32,063 nt of DNA from positions 1 through 32,063 of the forward strand of contig JAQWCN010000009.1 of NCBI GenBank assembly GCA_028705955.1. Direction: 5' to 3'. Under the pieces are notes generated by a model that saw only the letters and a list, made by a program, of their open reading frames with translations, ran no database searches and was not told where the DNA came from. Positions within the stretch are counted from its first letter, which is position 1. Each line of letters starts with the position of its first letter. Of this stretch, positions 18,159 through 27,594 are shown one piece after another. This DNA comes from Eubacteriaceae bacterium. Lineage in GTDB: Bacteria; Bacillota; Clostridia; Eubacteriales; Eubacteriaceae. The translations under genes were made by a program, and so were the position numbers.

Positions 18159-19974
18159 AAAACGGGTAGGAAAAACGGTTCAGGCCGGACCATCAGGTCA
18201 CGGCGTTAACATGAGCGGCGAAAAAAGCGAAAATTTTAAAGGGGCGTATGCCAAATTCTTTAAATATATTGGAAGTTTTAAATGGATGATTATTTTAGCT
18301 TCCATTTTAGCAATATGTGGAGCGGTTCTCAATCTGGTTGGCCCTGGACAATTGTCAAAGGTGACCAATCTTATTACAAATGGGCTGACAGGATCTATCG
18401 ACCTTGTATCCATCAGTCATATCGCTTCAATCTTGGTTATTCTGTACGCGCTTGGCTTTATTCTTAATTATATTCAAGGGTTTATCATGGCCACGGTATC
18501 CCAGCGCATCACGCAGAATATGCGCCGGGACATCTGCTCCAAGATCAACCGGCTTCCTTTACGGTATTTTGACAGTACGCCAACCGGGGATATCTTAAGC
18601 CGGGTGACCAATGACGTGGATACCGTCGGACAGATGATGAATCAGAGTTTCTCGACTATGGTTTCATCTCTGGCTTTGTTGGGCGGTTCCATGGTCATGA
18701 TGTTTATGACCAATTGGATCATGGCTCTGGCAGGAATTGCAGCGGCTTTAATTGGTATTTTCTGTATGGTGATTGTTGTTTCAAAATCCCAGGGTTATTT
18801 TACTGATCAACAGAACGAAATTGGGAAAATTGATGGTCATGTGGAAGAAATATACGGTGGTCTTAATCTTGTCAAGGCTTATAATGGGGAAGCTGCGGCC
18901 AAAGGTGAATTTCATCCTATGAACGAACAGCTTTATCATTGCGCATGGAAATCTCAGTTCATGTCAAGCTTAATGATGCCATTGATGATTTTTATCGGGA
19001 ACCTTTCGTATGTGGTGGTATGTGTCACTGGAGCTGTTATGGCGGCTCAGGGGGCGATCTCTTTTGGGACAATCGTTGCTTTTATGCTATATATCCGGCT
19101 TTTTACGCAGCCGCTTCAGAATTTATCCCAGGCAGCGACCAGTGTTCAGAGCATGGCTGCAGCTTGCGAACGCGTCTTTAAATTCCTGGATGAAAAAGAA
19201 ATGGATGTGGAGATAAATAAGACTGAAAAACTGGAAGAAGTGAAGGGTCAAATTCATTTCGATCATGTCCGGTTTGGTTATGATCCGTACAAAATAATTA
19301 TCAAAGATTTTTCAGCAAAAGTGACACCGGGGGAAAAAGTTGCCATTGTGGGGCCAACGGGGGCAGGAAAAACAACGCTGGTCAATCTGCTCATGCGGTT
19401 TTATGAAATCAATGGCGGACAGATCACGATAGACGGTACGGATACGAAGGCCATTACCCGGGAGAATGTGCATCATCTGTTTGGAATGGTCCTTCAGGAC
19501 ACATGGATCTTTGAAGGGACTATCCGGGAAAACCTGGTTTACAATAAAACCGGCGTCAGTGACAGCACACTGGAAGAGGTGTGTGAGACTACGGGGTTAA
19601 TGGGGCTGGTTAAACAGCAAGCTCAAGGTTTGGATACGGTATTAAATGATACTGTGGGTCTTTCCGCCGGGCAAAAACAGCTTATGACTATTGCCAGAGC
19701 GATGGTAGAAAATGCCCCGCTTCTGATTCTGGATGAAGCAACCAGTTCGGTGGATACCCGGACAGAGTTAAAAGTTCAGCAGGCAATGGATACGCTGACT
19801 AAAGGCCGAACATCTTTTGTGATCGCTCATCGTTTATCAACGATTAAGAATGCGGATTTAATTCTGGTGTTAAAAGATGGTGACATCATTGAAAGCGGAA
19901 CCCATGAAGTTTTGCTAAAACAAGATGGTTTTTACGCAGATCTGTATAACAGTCAGTTTACACAGGCGGGATAA
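18151..19974 (+). CDS. ABC multidrug exporter half-transporter B (TMD-NBD), canonical catalytic residues
   Basis: GPTGAGKTTL, LSAGQKQLMTIARAMV, LLILDEATSSVD, VIAHRLSTI; ORF overlaps half A by 8 bp. Confidence 0.94.
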   Translation: MAEKRVGKTVQAGPSGHGVNMSGEKSENFKGAYAKFFKYIGSFKWMIILASILAICGAVLNLVGPGQLSKVTNLITNGLTGSIDLVSISHIASILVILYALGFILNYIQGFIMATVSQRITQNMRRDICSKINRLPLRYFDSTPTGDILSRVTNDVDTVGQMMNQSFSTMVSSLALLGGSMVMMFMTNWIMALAGIAAALIGIFCMVIVVSKSQGYFTDQQNEIGKIDGHVEEIYGGLNLVKAYNGEAAAKGEFHPMNEQLYHCAWKSQFMSSLMMPLMIFIGNLSYVVVCVTGAVMAAQGAISFGTIVAFMLYIRLFTQPLQNLSQAATSVQSMAAACERVFKFLDEKEMDVEINKTEKLEEVKGQIHFDHVRFGYDPYKIIIKDFSAKVTPGEKVAIVGPTGAGKTTLVNLLMRFYEINGGQITIDGTDTKAITRENVHHLFGMVLQDTWIFEGTIRENLVYNKTGVSDSTLEEVCETTGLMGLVKQQAQGLDTVLNDTVGLSAGQKQLMTIARAMVENAPLLILDEATSSVDTRTELKVQQAMDTLTKGRTSFVIAHRLSTIKNADLILVLKDGDIIESGTHEVLLKQDGFYADLYNSQFTQAG

Positions 19975-19977
19975 AAA

Positions 19978-20015
19978 TAAAAAAACCGGAAGCATTTTGC
20001 TTTCGGTTTTTTTGT
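19978..20015. terminator. Bidirectional terminator between exporter and minus-strand membrane protein
   Basis: aaaaaaaccggaagcattttgctttcggtttttttg. Confidence 0.82.
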
Positions 20016-20870
20016 TTAATGCAGGTCGTTATAGATGCGTTGGTGAATATCGTCTAAACGGGCTTTTGCATTTTCTTCCCGGGTTCTGGCCTTATTTAGA
20101 ATAACTTTGGATTCAGCGGCAGCAGAGGCCTTCTGGGCCTTAAGCGCCTGTTTGGTGTTGCTGACGGCAGCCTTGTATGCTTTTTGAGCGGCATGATGTT
20201 CGTCCATGAGGGCCTTTGGCCGGGCCGACGCATTGGGGTAGGCCTGTTGAATCCGTCGGACAAGCAGACTTTTATCTTCCAGCATGGCATGGATCTGACG
20301 GGTGATTTCTTCGGTGTTATCCGCGTCTTGACTATCAATTTCCCGTTTAACCAGGTTCATCAGGAAGTGGGAGAAGCCGTAGTCGCTAACCATCAAGACG
20401 ACGATGCAAATGGCCGCCACTTGAATAACAAACGGGGACCAACCGGAGGCCAGCGCAAAAAACACGGGATCAATCCAGTGGATGATGACAATGCTTCCAA
20501 CCCCAAAGAGAATGAGGTTCCCAATCCAAATCCGGCCGTTAAGGTTCATTGGTTTTTGACTGTAATCCCACCAGCGGGCATGGAAAACTTTTTCCATATA
20601 CCAACTGGTGAAGTATTCCAATACACCGCAGATGACAAAGCCTGCCAAAAAAGTTTCGGCGACGGTGCCATGCCGGCCGATGAGACCGCCGACCAAAAGC
20701 GTTACTGCGACAACACCGGCGCCATAAATGGGGCAGTAGGGACCGATTAAAAACCCCCGGTTGATAAAGTGGTGGTACTGAATATATTTAAGCGTGATTT
20801 CCATGATCCAGCCGAGGCAGGAAAAAACCAAAAATTCAATGACAAGGGTACAGAGTGTTAAAAAGTCCAT
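20016..20870 (-). CDS. Putative ABC transporter permease, CmpB-like membrane protein (PF06541-type)
   Basis: LVFSCLGWIMEITLKYIQYHHFINRGFLIGPYCPIYGAG...FVICGVLEYFTSWYMEKVFHARWWDYSQKPMNLNGRIWIGN; RBS gaaagga before ATG 20870. Confidence 0.82.
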   Translation of the reverse strand: MDFLTLCTLVIEFLVFSCLGWIMEITLKYIQYHHFINRGFLIGPYCPIYGAGVVAVTLLVGGLIGRHGTVAETFLAGFVICGVLEYFTSWYMEKVFHARWWDYSQKPMNLNGRIWIGNLILFGVGSIVIIHWIDPVFFALASGWSPFVIQVAAICIVVLMVSDYGFSHFLMNLVKREIDSQDADNTEEITRQIHAMLEDKSLLVRRIQQAYPNASARPKALMDEHHAAQKAYKAAVSNTKQALKAQKASAAAESKVILNKARTREENAKARLDDIHQRIYNDLH

Positions 20871-20931
20871 GGCATTCCTTTCTTTCAGTAATTTTTTTTT
20901 AATCATAACATAAAATAAAACGGGGACAAAG

Positions 20932-20974
20932 CAAAAGCTTCTGATGATCCATGGAAAATCAGAAGCTTTATGAG
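20932..20974 (-). terminator. Probable terminator downstream of rhamnosidase gene
   Basis: AAAGCTTCTGAT-gatccatgga-AAATCAGAAGCTTT inverted repeat. Confidence 0.6.
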
Positions 20975-20987
20975 AAAGAGGAATGCT

Positions 20988-23900
20988 TTATTTTTCCAGA
21001 TAAGGTGTTGAAACAGCGTTAGGGGGATTGGAATCCGGAACAGCGCCGTCTTTTGGAACGATGCGGACCTGTAGGGCTTCCAGCCGGTAAGCAAAGCCGG
21101 CGGTGCCAGCAGGTTTCCCGTTTTTAGTCCAGGCCATCCAGCCGATATTTTGGGCATGGACCCGGTAATAAATATCATAATTTTGCGCCGCAAAGTCAGA
21201 TAATGTCAGCTTAATGGCTTCAAGGCGTTTGGATTCGCCGGTGGTGCCGGCATTCATGCCTTCCTGAACAGCGTGTTGCCAGCCATAATCCTGGACGTGG
21301 GCGGAACAGGAAATGCCCAGGTCAACGGGTCCTTCACTTTTAAAGATAAGACCTTCCATTCTTAAAGCCCGTCCGGATGTCCCGGCAATGGCGCCGTTTT
21401 GAACAAAGTCCATCCAGCCGATATTTTCAACATGGGTACTGACCCCGGCATCCGGGGTGTTTTCTTCAATCCATCCGGCATATAATGTCATATTCTGAGT
21501 AACAGGATCTTTAAAGTGCCATGCTGTGATGCAACTGCTGTCGGTAAACCAGCCAGTAAACCGATAGCCGTCTTTAACCGGATCTTCCGGTTGAGAGATG
21601 GGCGTACCGATGGAAAGCCTTTGATCGGCAATGGCATCCGCCCCCTGAGAATCAAAATGAACCGTGCGGATATTGGCAGATTCTTTTTGAATAAACGCAA
21701 GGGAAGTGTTATTGGAAGGATTTGTCCCGGGTGGGAGGTTTCCCTTGGATACAATTTGAATTTCCACAGCTTCCAGGCGGTAGGCATAACCGGCCGTCCC
21801 CGCAGGTTCACCATTTTTGGCCCAATTCATCCAGCCGATATTTTGGGCATGAACCCGGTAATAGATATCATATTTTTGGGAGGCTTCGTCAGAGAGCTTG
21901 ATCTTAAGTGCCTCCAGCCGTTTGGCTTCACCGGTAGTTCCAATCACCTGCCCTTCCGGGACATCGTTTCGCCATCCGTAGTCTTCGACATGGGCGGAAC
22001 AGGTTATACCCAGATCGGTATCGCCGACGCTGTTTAAGATGAGTGATTCCATTCTCAAACCTTGACCACTGGTCCCGGCGGGTTTGCCGCTGGTGACCGG
22101 ATCCAGCCATCCTTTGTTTTCAACATGGGCTTGAACGCGGACATCCGGAAAACTGGATTCGGTACGAACGATCGTGTATTGCCCCGGTTGCAGGGTAAAA
22201 TAAACGGCCGATGATTCGGTTTTTTCATAACGGACGCCGGAGGCCGAATCGGCAGCCTGGCCATTCTGATACACAAGGGTATCATTAATTTGGACGGTAG
22301 AGGCTTGCGTTTTGCCGCAAGGAATCACAGCAGAAGCGGTGGTTTCTTCCGGCACATTGACGGTCATTGTGAAGGTTTGGGTGTCATCAGTGGATGATTT
22401 TTCAAGATGCGTTGTAATATCCCCGCGCAGCGTGGGGACTGTGCAGTCAATTTGATTGAGATTTCCCATTTGAGGAGCAATTTCCCAGGTTGTGTATCCC
22501 GGGGAAACAGGACGGATCCCAGCCATATATTTGGACATCGTGATCAGAGGACCACCGCTCCAGCCGTGATTATAAGAACCCTGGGATTTATTCCAAAACT
22601 CCCAAAGTGTTGAACAGGCTTGATCGGAATTGGTCATAATCGCATAACGCTCCTCAATGCGGCTTTGGGCCGTTGTCATTTCGCCCATTTGGCTTAAAGC
22701 GTCCAGAACGTATTTTTCCATAAAAGGGGACGCATTTTTATGATTAGTCAGTACAGTCGTAATGGTGGGATACTTGCCGCTGTCCGCCAGTCCGGCGACC
22801 ACGGCCATGGCATTGGCCCGGTCATCGGGCTGGCCGTTGCCGGTTGAATGATAATAACCGGAAGCTGTCCAGAAAGCCTGATTATAATGGGACTCGATAC
22901 TTTTCATTCGGGTTTCGTAAAATCCGATATCAGTAGATTTTCCCAGGACTTCGGCCATTTCCTTACCGCTTTTTAAGGCCATATAATACCAGGCATTTTC
23001 AATGGGAGCCATATCGATATTGTCTCCATGATCGGCCCAGTCCCAGCCGCCAGACCGGTGAATCACTAACCCGTCACTGCCTAAATTATAGAGGGAAAGA
23101 TAATTTTTAAACGCGGGGTAAATTTGGCGGAGCGTGTCGTTGTCAGCGGTGTAGAGATAATAATCTGAGACGCCGGCAATGGTGGTCAGGTTCTGAATGG
23201 GCAGTTCTGTCGAGTAATTTCCATTGGGAACAACCGTTTGAAGAACGCCGTTGGGCTGGATCCAGTTGGCGGTTGTGACAATACTTTTTTTGTAGAGGGC
23301 ATCGGCGTTACGGTCCAGAGCGTAAAACATGATCTTCATATCCGTGGTAAAATCGGAGGACCAGGCCGCCCGTTCCTGATCCGGGCAATCCATAAAATTA
23401 TCCCGCATATTGACCATTACGGTTCGGGCTGATTGTTGCCAAAGTTTATTCATAAAGGCATTGTCAGAATTAAAAGTGCCAGCCACATGGGTATCATAAC
23501 CGGTTTCCCGGTACTGAAGTGAAAGAATCTTTACGCCGGCGGGAATGGTGTAAATAACTTGTTCGCCACTCATCCAGTTATAAGCCTCAAAGGATTGCTC
23601 ACCCTCTTTTGTGATGTAGGAAGCTTGAATGCTGTTTTCATTAACACTTGGATCATTGTAAGTGTTCGTCCGCATTTTTATTTCCAAACCGACTGGGGCA
23701 TCCACGGTTAAAGCGGGTGTTATTTGCGCGTCATAAGGTAGTTCCATGACGATCTGGGTTTGGTGTTCAGTGGAAACATCAGTATAAGCACTGTAAGCAT
23801 CGGCGTTTTCATAATTCAAAAGGCCGGAATTTTTAAATTGGGGAATGGTCCTTTCGCATAAGGCATTCCAGGGGCTCGAACCGGCCCGGCCAAGGGTGAT

Positions 23901-25034
23901 GGCGTTATCCCAGCTGCTGTCATCATAATCTGTACCGGTGGCATCGCCAGAGGTATCTTTCCTCGCGTCGTAATTGAGATTGGATTCGGACAGACGGAAA
24001 TTGGGCATTTCATCACTGTTGATGCTGGGAATATAAGCCGTGTTCTTTTTCACTTTCCAGGTGCTGTCCGATACAATTTGGGTGTTACCGTTTTTTGCTT
24101 CAAATAAGAAACCGGCCTGGCCGCTGCTGTTGTGTGAAAAACCATCAACGCCAAAATAATGAACAAGCACCGCAATGGTATTTTGACCGGTTTGAAGATA
24201 GGGCGCAATATCTACGGTATCATACCAGGTATCCTCGGGAGTCGGGCCCCGCTTAAGACCGCCTTCAAATACGACCAGTTTACCGTTGATGGTCAGCCAG
24301 TATTTGCTGTCGGCAGCGATTTTAGCCGGCAGGGTGGAGGGAATTTCTGAAAGATCAAATGTTTTGCGCAGATTCATCCAGGTATCCATCCTTTGAGTAT
24401 TCGTTTGTGTTGGTAAAAACAGCGTTTTATTCCCTAAGGTCAGGGTATGATTTCGAGCATCCTTTCCGTATACGGCCGTACTGGCAAAATCCTCGGTTTG
24501 CATGATTTGACCATCGCTGTCTTTGATACAGACATTGCTGAACTGAGCCTGTTCCCACATACTGTCTTCGCGAAAACCGATTTCTCCCGGGACGAGTGCG
24601 CTGCCAAGATAGCGGGAATCCACCTGCTGACCGTTGAGGGCGGTGGTTACCGTGCCGTTTTTGACTTTAATTGTCACGTGGATCTGTCCTAAAGGATCAC
24701 GAATGATATTCGAAACATTCAGCTCATCAAGGAGCGTGTACACGCCATTGTGACTTTGATGGAGACGTAAAAAAACAGGCCCTGTAACAGAGGACAACTG
24801 CCATAAGAAACAATTGCTTTCGGTTTGGGCTTTAGCTCCAAAGATAAAACCGGAAGCCTGGTTTTGAATTTGGGTATCGTAATCAATTTGAAAACTGGTT
24901 TGCTGTTCCGGCTGATCGTTCTGCCAGATCCATTGAGCGTCCCATTCGGCAGCATAAACAGTGCCTGGTGAGAAAAAACCAAGCGTCAGCGCAATAACGA
25001 TAAGCTGAAGGGTCATGTGCGGATATAATTTCAA
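20988..25034 (-). CDS. Secreted GH78-type alpha-L-rhamnosidase-like protein with two triads of ChW repeats and an InlB-type beta-grasp repeat
   Basis: TTG start with RBS aaagga; signal peptide (LIVIALTLGFFSPGTVYA|AEW); WMNLRKTFDLSEIP...YWLTINGKLV..., MRDNFMDCPDQERAAWSSDFTTDM..., STLWEFWNKSQGSYNHGWSGGPL typical of GH78; six HVE/HAQN-x-GW...G...GTxGxxxRLEA ChW repeats; YRFTGWFTDSSCITAWHFKDPVTQNMTLYAGW InlB-type repeat. Confidence 0.92.
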   Translation of the reverse strand: MKLYPHMTLQLIVIALTLGFFSPGTVYAAEWDAQWIWQNDQPEQQTSFQIDYDTQIQNQASGFIFGAKAQTESNCFLWQLSSVTGPVFLRLHQSHNGVYTLLDELNVSNIIRDPLGQIHVTIKVKNGTVTTALNGQQVDSRYLGSALVPGEIGFREDSMWEQAQFSNVCIKDSDGQIMQTEDFASTAVYGKDARNHTLTLGNKTLFLPTQTNTQRMDTWMNLRKTFDLSEIPSTLPAKIAADSKYWLTINGKLVVFEGGLKRGPTPEDTWYDTVDIAPYLQTGQNTIAVLVHYFGVDGFSHNSSGQAGFLFEAKNGNTQIVSDSTWKVKKNTAYIPSINSDEMPNFRLSESNLNYDARKDTSGDATGTDYDDSSWDNAITLGRAGSSPWNALCERTIPQFKNSGLLNYENADAYSAYTDVSTEHQTQIVMELPYDAQITPALTVDAPVGLEIKMRTNTYNDPSVNENSIQASYITKEGEQSFEAYNWMSGEQVIYTIPAGVKILSLQYRETGYDTHVAGTFNSDNAFMNKLWQQSARTVMVNMRDNFMDCPDQERAAWSSDFTTDMKIMFYALDRNADALYKKSIVTTANWIQPNGVLQTVVPNGNYSTELPIQNLTTIAGVSDYYLYTADNDTLRQIYPAFKNYLSLYNLGSDGLVIHRSGGWDWADHGDNIDMAPIENAWYYMALKSGKEMAEVLGKSTDIGFYETRMKSIESHYNQAFWTASGYYHSTGNGQPDDRANAMAVVAGLADSGKYPTITTVLTNHKNASPFMEKYVLDALSQMGEMTTAQSRIEERYAIMTNSDQACSTLWEFWNKSQGSYNHGWSGGPLITMSKYMAGIRPVSPGYTTWEIAPQMGNLNQIDCTVPTLRGDITTHLEKSSTDDTQTFTMTVNVPEETTASAVIPCGKTQASTVQINDTLVYQNGQAADSASGVRYEKTESSAVYFTLQPGQYTIVRTESSFPDVRVQAHVENKGWLDPVTSGKPAGTSGQGLRMESLILNSVGDTDLGITCSAHVEDYGWRNDVPEGQVIGTTGEAKRLEALKIKLSDEASQKYDIYYRVHAQNIGWMNWAKNGEPAGTAGYAYRLEAVEIQIVSKGNLPPGTNPSNNTSLAFIQKESANIRTVHFDSQGADAIADQRLSIGTPISQPEDPVKDGYRFTGWFTDSSCITAWHFKDPVTQNMTLYAGWIEENTPDAGVSTHVENIGWMDFVQNGAIAGTSGRALRMEGLIFKSEGPVDLGISCSAHVQDYGWQHAVQEGMNAGTTGESKRLEAIKLTLSDFAAQNYDIYYRVHAQNIGWMAWTKNGKPAGTAGFAYRLEALQVRIVPKDGAVPDSNPPNAVSTPYLEK
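21050..21446 (-). repeat. ChW triad 2 coding block, closely similar to triad 1
   Basis: VSTHVENIGWMDF...ALRMEGL / SAHVQDYGWQHA...KRLEAIKL / YRVHAQNIGWMAW...YRLEALQV. Confidence 0.85.
21740..22149 (-). repeat. ChW triad 1 coding block
   Basis: VRVQAHVENKGWLD...GLRMESL / SAHVEDYGWRND...KRLEALKI / YRVHAQNIGWMNW...YRLEAVEI. Confidence 0.85.
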
Positions 25035-25130
25035 GGTTCAATTCCTTTCCAAAACATATCTTAATAAAAACTTGATTAATAGTATTATACTATGATCCAG
25101 AACATTTTTGTAAAATATTTTGTTTAGCAA

Positions 25131-25159
25131 TTGACATTTATCTGGAGGTAGGGTATTAT
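25131..25159 (+). promoter_or_regulatory. Promoter of tRNA-Ala
   Basis: TTGACA (25131-25136), 17 bp spacer, TATTAT (25154-25159). Confidence 0.7.
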
Positions 25160-25178
25160 AATTAAGCAATTTCGTTTT

Positions 25179-25254
<76 letters not shown>

Positions 25255-25269
25255 TTATCGATAATTAGT

Positions 25270-25307
25270 AAAAACCACTTAAACCGGTCGTTTGAGTGGT
25301 TTTTTTA
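25270..25307 (+). terminator. Terminator of tRNA-Ala
   Basis: AAAACCACTTAAA-ccggtcg-TTTGAGTGGTTTTTTT. Confidence 0.85.
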
Positions 25308-25547
25308 TTGGACAACGCGCAATTTTTGTATTTCGCATCACATAGCACTTGGGAAAATAATACCTCTATCGATTGAGACGGCATGGCGTTGACCGTGCAG
25401 AAAAAAAATGGGAAATACCGATCCACGGACAAGAAAAGATAATCATATCGAAGAAGCGTAAGCGTAAGTGCCGGAACAGTTACGCTTTTTTATATCCATG
25501 TAAAGAAGATTATGATTTTAAAAAACTGTTTTGATCGGGAAAAAGAT

Positions 25548-26903
25548 TTATGCTTTTACTGCCACGCCTCGACGCATCATCCTGCGTAAATACACGACGT
25601 ACATCACAAGACCCATGACAAACGAAAGGATGTCGACGACGGGTTGGGCCCAGACGAGGCCGGTCATGCCGAGAACAGCGTTCAAAATAAACAGCATCGG
25701 GATGTAGAGAAGACCCTGACGGCTGATGTTGATAATCAGTGAAGGCATACTGGCACCCATTGCCTGAAGTGCGTTGATAAACATATAATAAATTCCAAAC
25801 AGCGGTCCGGTACAAATGAGAATCCTGACAAATTGAACGGCATCGTCAAAGGCGTTGGGTTCTGTTAAAATCAAGCTGACAATTTGATTGTCAAACGCAT
25901 AGCACAGGGCGGTCAGGGACGTTCCAATGACCGTGGCAAAAATAAATGAAACCTTCATGTAACTTTTGAAGCGGTCCCAGTTTTTTGCCCCGACGCAGTA
26001 GCCGAGCAAGGGCTGCATCCCCTGACCGATTCCCATCGAAATCATTCCGGTAATCATCCCGACCTTCATGGCAACGCCAATGCCGGCCAGGGCCATGTCG
26101 CCATAACTTGCCATTTGGCTGTTCATGATAATTTGGGAGACACTCATAAGCAGCGACCCCAGCGATGCCGGGATGCCGATGGCAAACACGCTGCCCGCTA
26201 CCCCTTCCTTCACAGTAAAATTTTTGATGTTGACACCAAGGGAGGATTTCCCACGCAGGTAAAACAGAAAATAATACAACGCACCGACGGTTTCCCCGAT
26301 GAGGGTGGCCAAAGCACAACCGACGACGCCCCAATTGAAAACCATAATGAATACCGCATCCAGAACCATGTTGAGCACATTACCAACAATTTGGCCGACC
26401 ATTGCCCGGGTTGCCTGGCCTTCTGCCCGCAAAACGTTGGAAAAGCAGCTGGAACACAGCGCGAATACGCCGCAAAAGCTGACAATGGTTAAATAGGACT
26501 GGGTAAAATCCCAGGTATCCGCACTCGCACCAATCAATTTCAACAGGGGATCCATAAAGACCAGAAAGCCCACACTGATCACAAGACCAATTGCCACACA
26601 ACTCCACATACAAAATGAACATACTTTTTTAGCGTATTCTTTTTTCCCTTTTCCAAAGGCCCGGGAGATTACAGAAGTCCCCCCAATGCCAAAAACATTT
26701 CCCAGGGACATGAACACCAGAAACACCGGGGTTGCCAGAGACACTGCCGCCACCTGCAAAGCGTCCCCGGTCTGCCCGATAAAAAAGGTGTCGGCCAGAT
26801 TATAAATTAAAACCATCAGCATTGACAGCACAGCCGGCAACGCATTTTTAACCACCGATTTTAGCACCGGCATAGCATTGTATTGTTCCAACGATTGATT
26901 CAT
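25548..26903 (-). CDS. MATE family efflux transporter
   Basis: ALPAVLSMLMVLIYNLADTFFIGQTGDALQVAAVSLATPVFLVFMSLGNVFGIGGTSVISRAFG; two MATE repeats, 451 aa. Confidence 0.95.
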   Translation of the reverse strand: MNQSLEQYNAMPVLKSVVKNALPAVLSMLMVLIYNLADTFFIGQTGDALQVAAVSLATPVFLVFMSLGNVFGIGGTSVISRAFGKGKKEYAKKVCSFCMWSCVAIGLVISVGFLVFMDPLLKLIGASADTWDFTQSYLTIVSFCGVFALCSSCFSNVLRAEGQATRAMVGQIVGNVLNMVLDAVFIMVFNWGVVGCALATLIGETVGALYYFLFYLRGKSSLGVNIKNFTVKEGVAGSVFAIGIPASLGSLLMSVSQIIMNSQMASYGDMALAGIGVAMKVGMITGMISMGIGQGMQPLLGYCVGAKNWDRFKSYMKVSFIFATVIGTSLTALCYAFDNQIVSLILTEPNAFDDAVQFVRILICTGPLFGIYYMFINALQAMGASMPSLIINISRQGLLYIPMLFILNAVLGMTGLVWAQPVVDILSFVMGLVMYVVYLRRMMRRGVAVKA

Positions 26904-26917
26904 TTAATCTTCTTTTC

Positions 26918-26931
26918 TGTAGCTAGCTACA
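26918..26931. promoter_or_regulatory. MarR operator copy 2, in the marR-MATE intergenic gap
   Basis: TGTAGCTAGCTACA perfect 14-bp palindrome inside 21 bp TTCTGTAGCTAGCTACATTTT identical to copy 1. Confidence 0.85.
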
Positions 26932-26959
26932 TTTTGGCTTTTTTAAAATGGTGTCAGTT

Positions 26960-27388
26960 TTACGAAACAACAATATTATGATACATTCGATCCATAAGAC
27001 TGACAAATTGTTTTTTTTCTTCGTCTGAAAAACCGGTCAGGAGTTTGCGCTCAATGCCTGCCGCGCTTTTTTTGAGAGTTTCGTAGGTGTTTTCATTTCC
27101 CCAGATCAGCCTGACAATTTTGACCCGCTTATCGCTTTGATCAAAAAAAGTTTCCAACATCTTCTTGGCACACATACTTTTAACGATATTCACTGTTGTG
27201 GGGTGGGATACTTCCAGGTAATCCTCCAGTACTTTTTGGGGGACCTGATTTTCCGACTGTTCGGATAAAAACAAGACCACCCGGGCTTGCGCAAGGGTCA
27301 AATGATATTTCTTTATTTCCCCGTTGACTTTCCGTTCAATTTCCTCGTTGATTTTTTTCATCATTGGGCCGATATCTTTTTGCTCCAT
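26960..27388 (-). CDS. MarR family transcriptional regulator
   Basis: KKYHLTLAQARVVLFLSEQSENQVPQKVLEDYLEVSHPTTVNIVKSMCAKKMLETFFDQSDKRVKIVRL winged-HTH. Confidence 0.92.
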   Translation of the reverse strand: MEQKDIGPMMKKINEEIERKVNGEIKKYHLTLAQARVVLFLSEQSENQVPQKVLEDYLEVSHPTTVNIVKSMCAKKMLETFFDQSDKRVKIVRLIWGNENTYETLKKSAAGIERKLLTGFSDEEKKQFVSLMDRMYHNIVVS

Positions 27389-27407
27389 GGGTTTTCCTCC
27401 TATATTC

Positions 27408-27449
27408 TGTAGCTAGCTACATTTTAAACACTTCAGTCTTATTTGTCAA
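27408..27449 (-). promoter_or_regulatory. marR promoter plus operator copy 1
   Basis: Minus strand TTGACA (27449-27444), 17 bp, TAAAAT (27426-27421), immediately followed by TGTAGCTAGCTACA (27421-27408). Confidence 0.85.
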
Positions 27450-27594
27450 TGTTTTTTTAGATGCATGTATTAACAGCCATCAGATTTATACTTTGATTAT
27501 AATCTCATTCTTTTTTTCGTGTGTAATGGATATACAATGCGATTCGTGATAAAATATTTACAAATAATGATACGGAAAGGTTTGTGATGAAAAA

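Noticed and set aside
21516-22037. 173-aa plus-strand ORF opposite the ChW region
   Set aside because: Shadow ORF with repeated pieces mirroring the ChW repeats.
25375-25500. Short reading LRRHGVDRAEKKWEIPIHGQEKIIISKKRKRKCR, slightly reminiscent of a toxin (HicA-like) remnant
   Set aside because: No convincing start codon, motif spacing does not fit HicA, and similarity rests on a few residues; the segment also contains a terminator-like gcgtaa...ttacgcttttttat hairpin.
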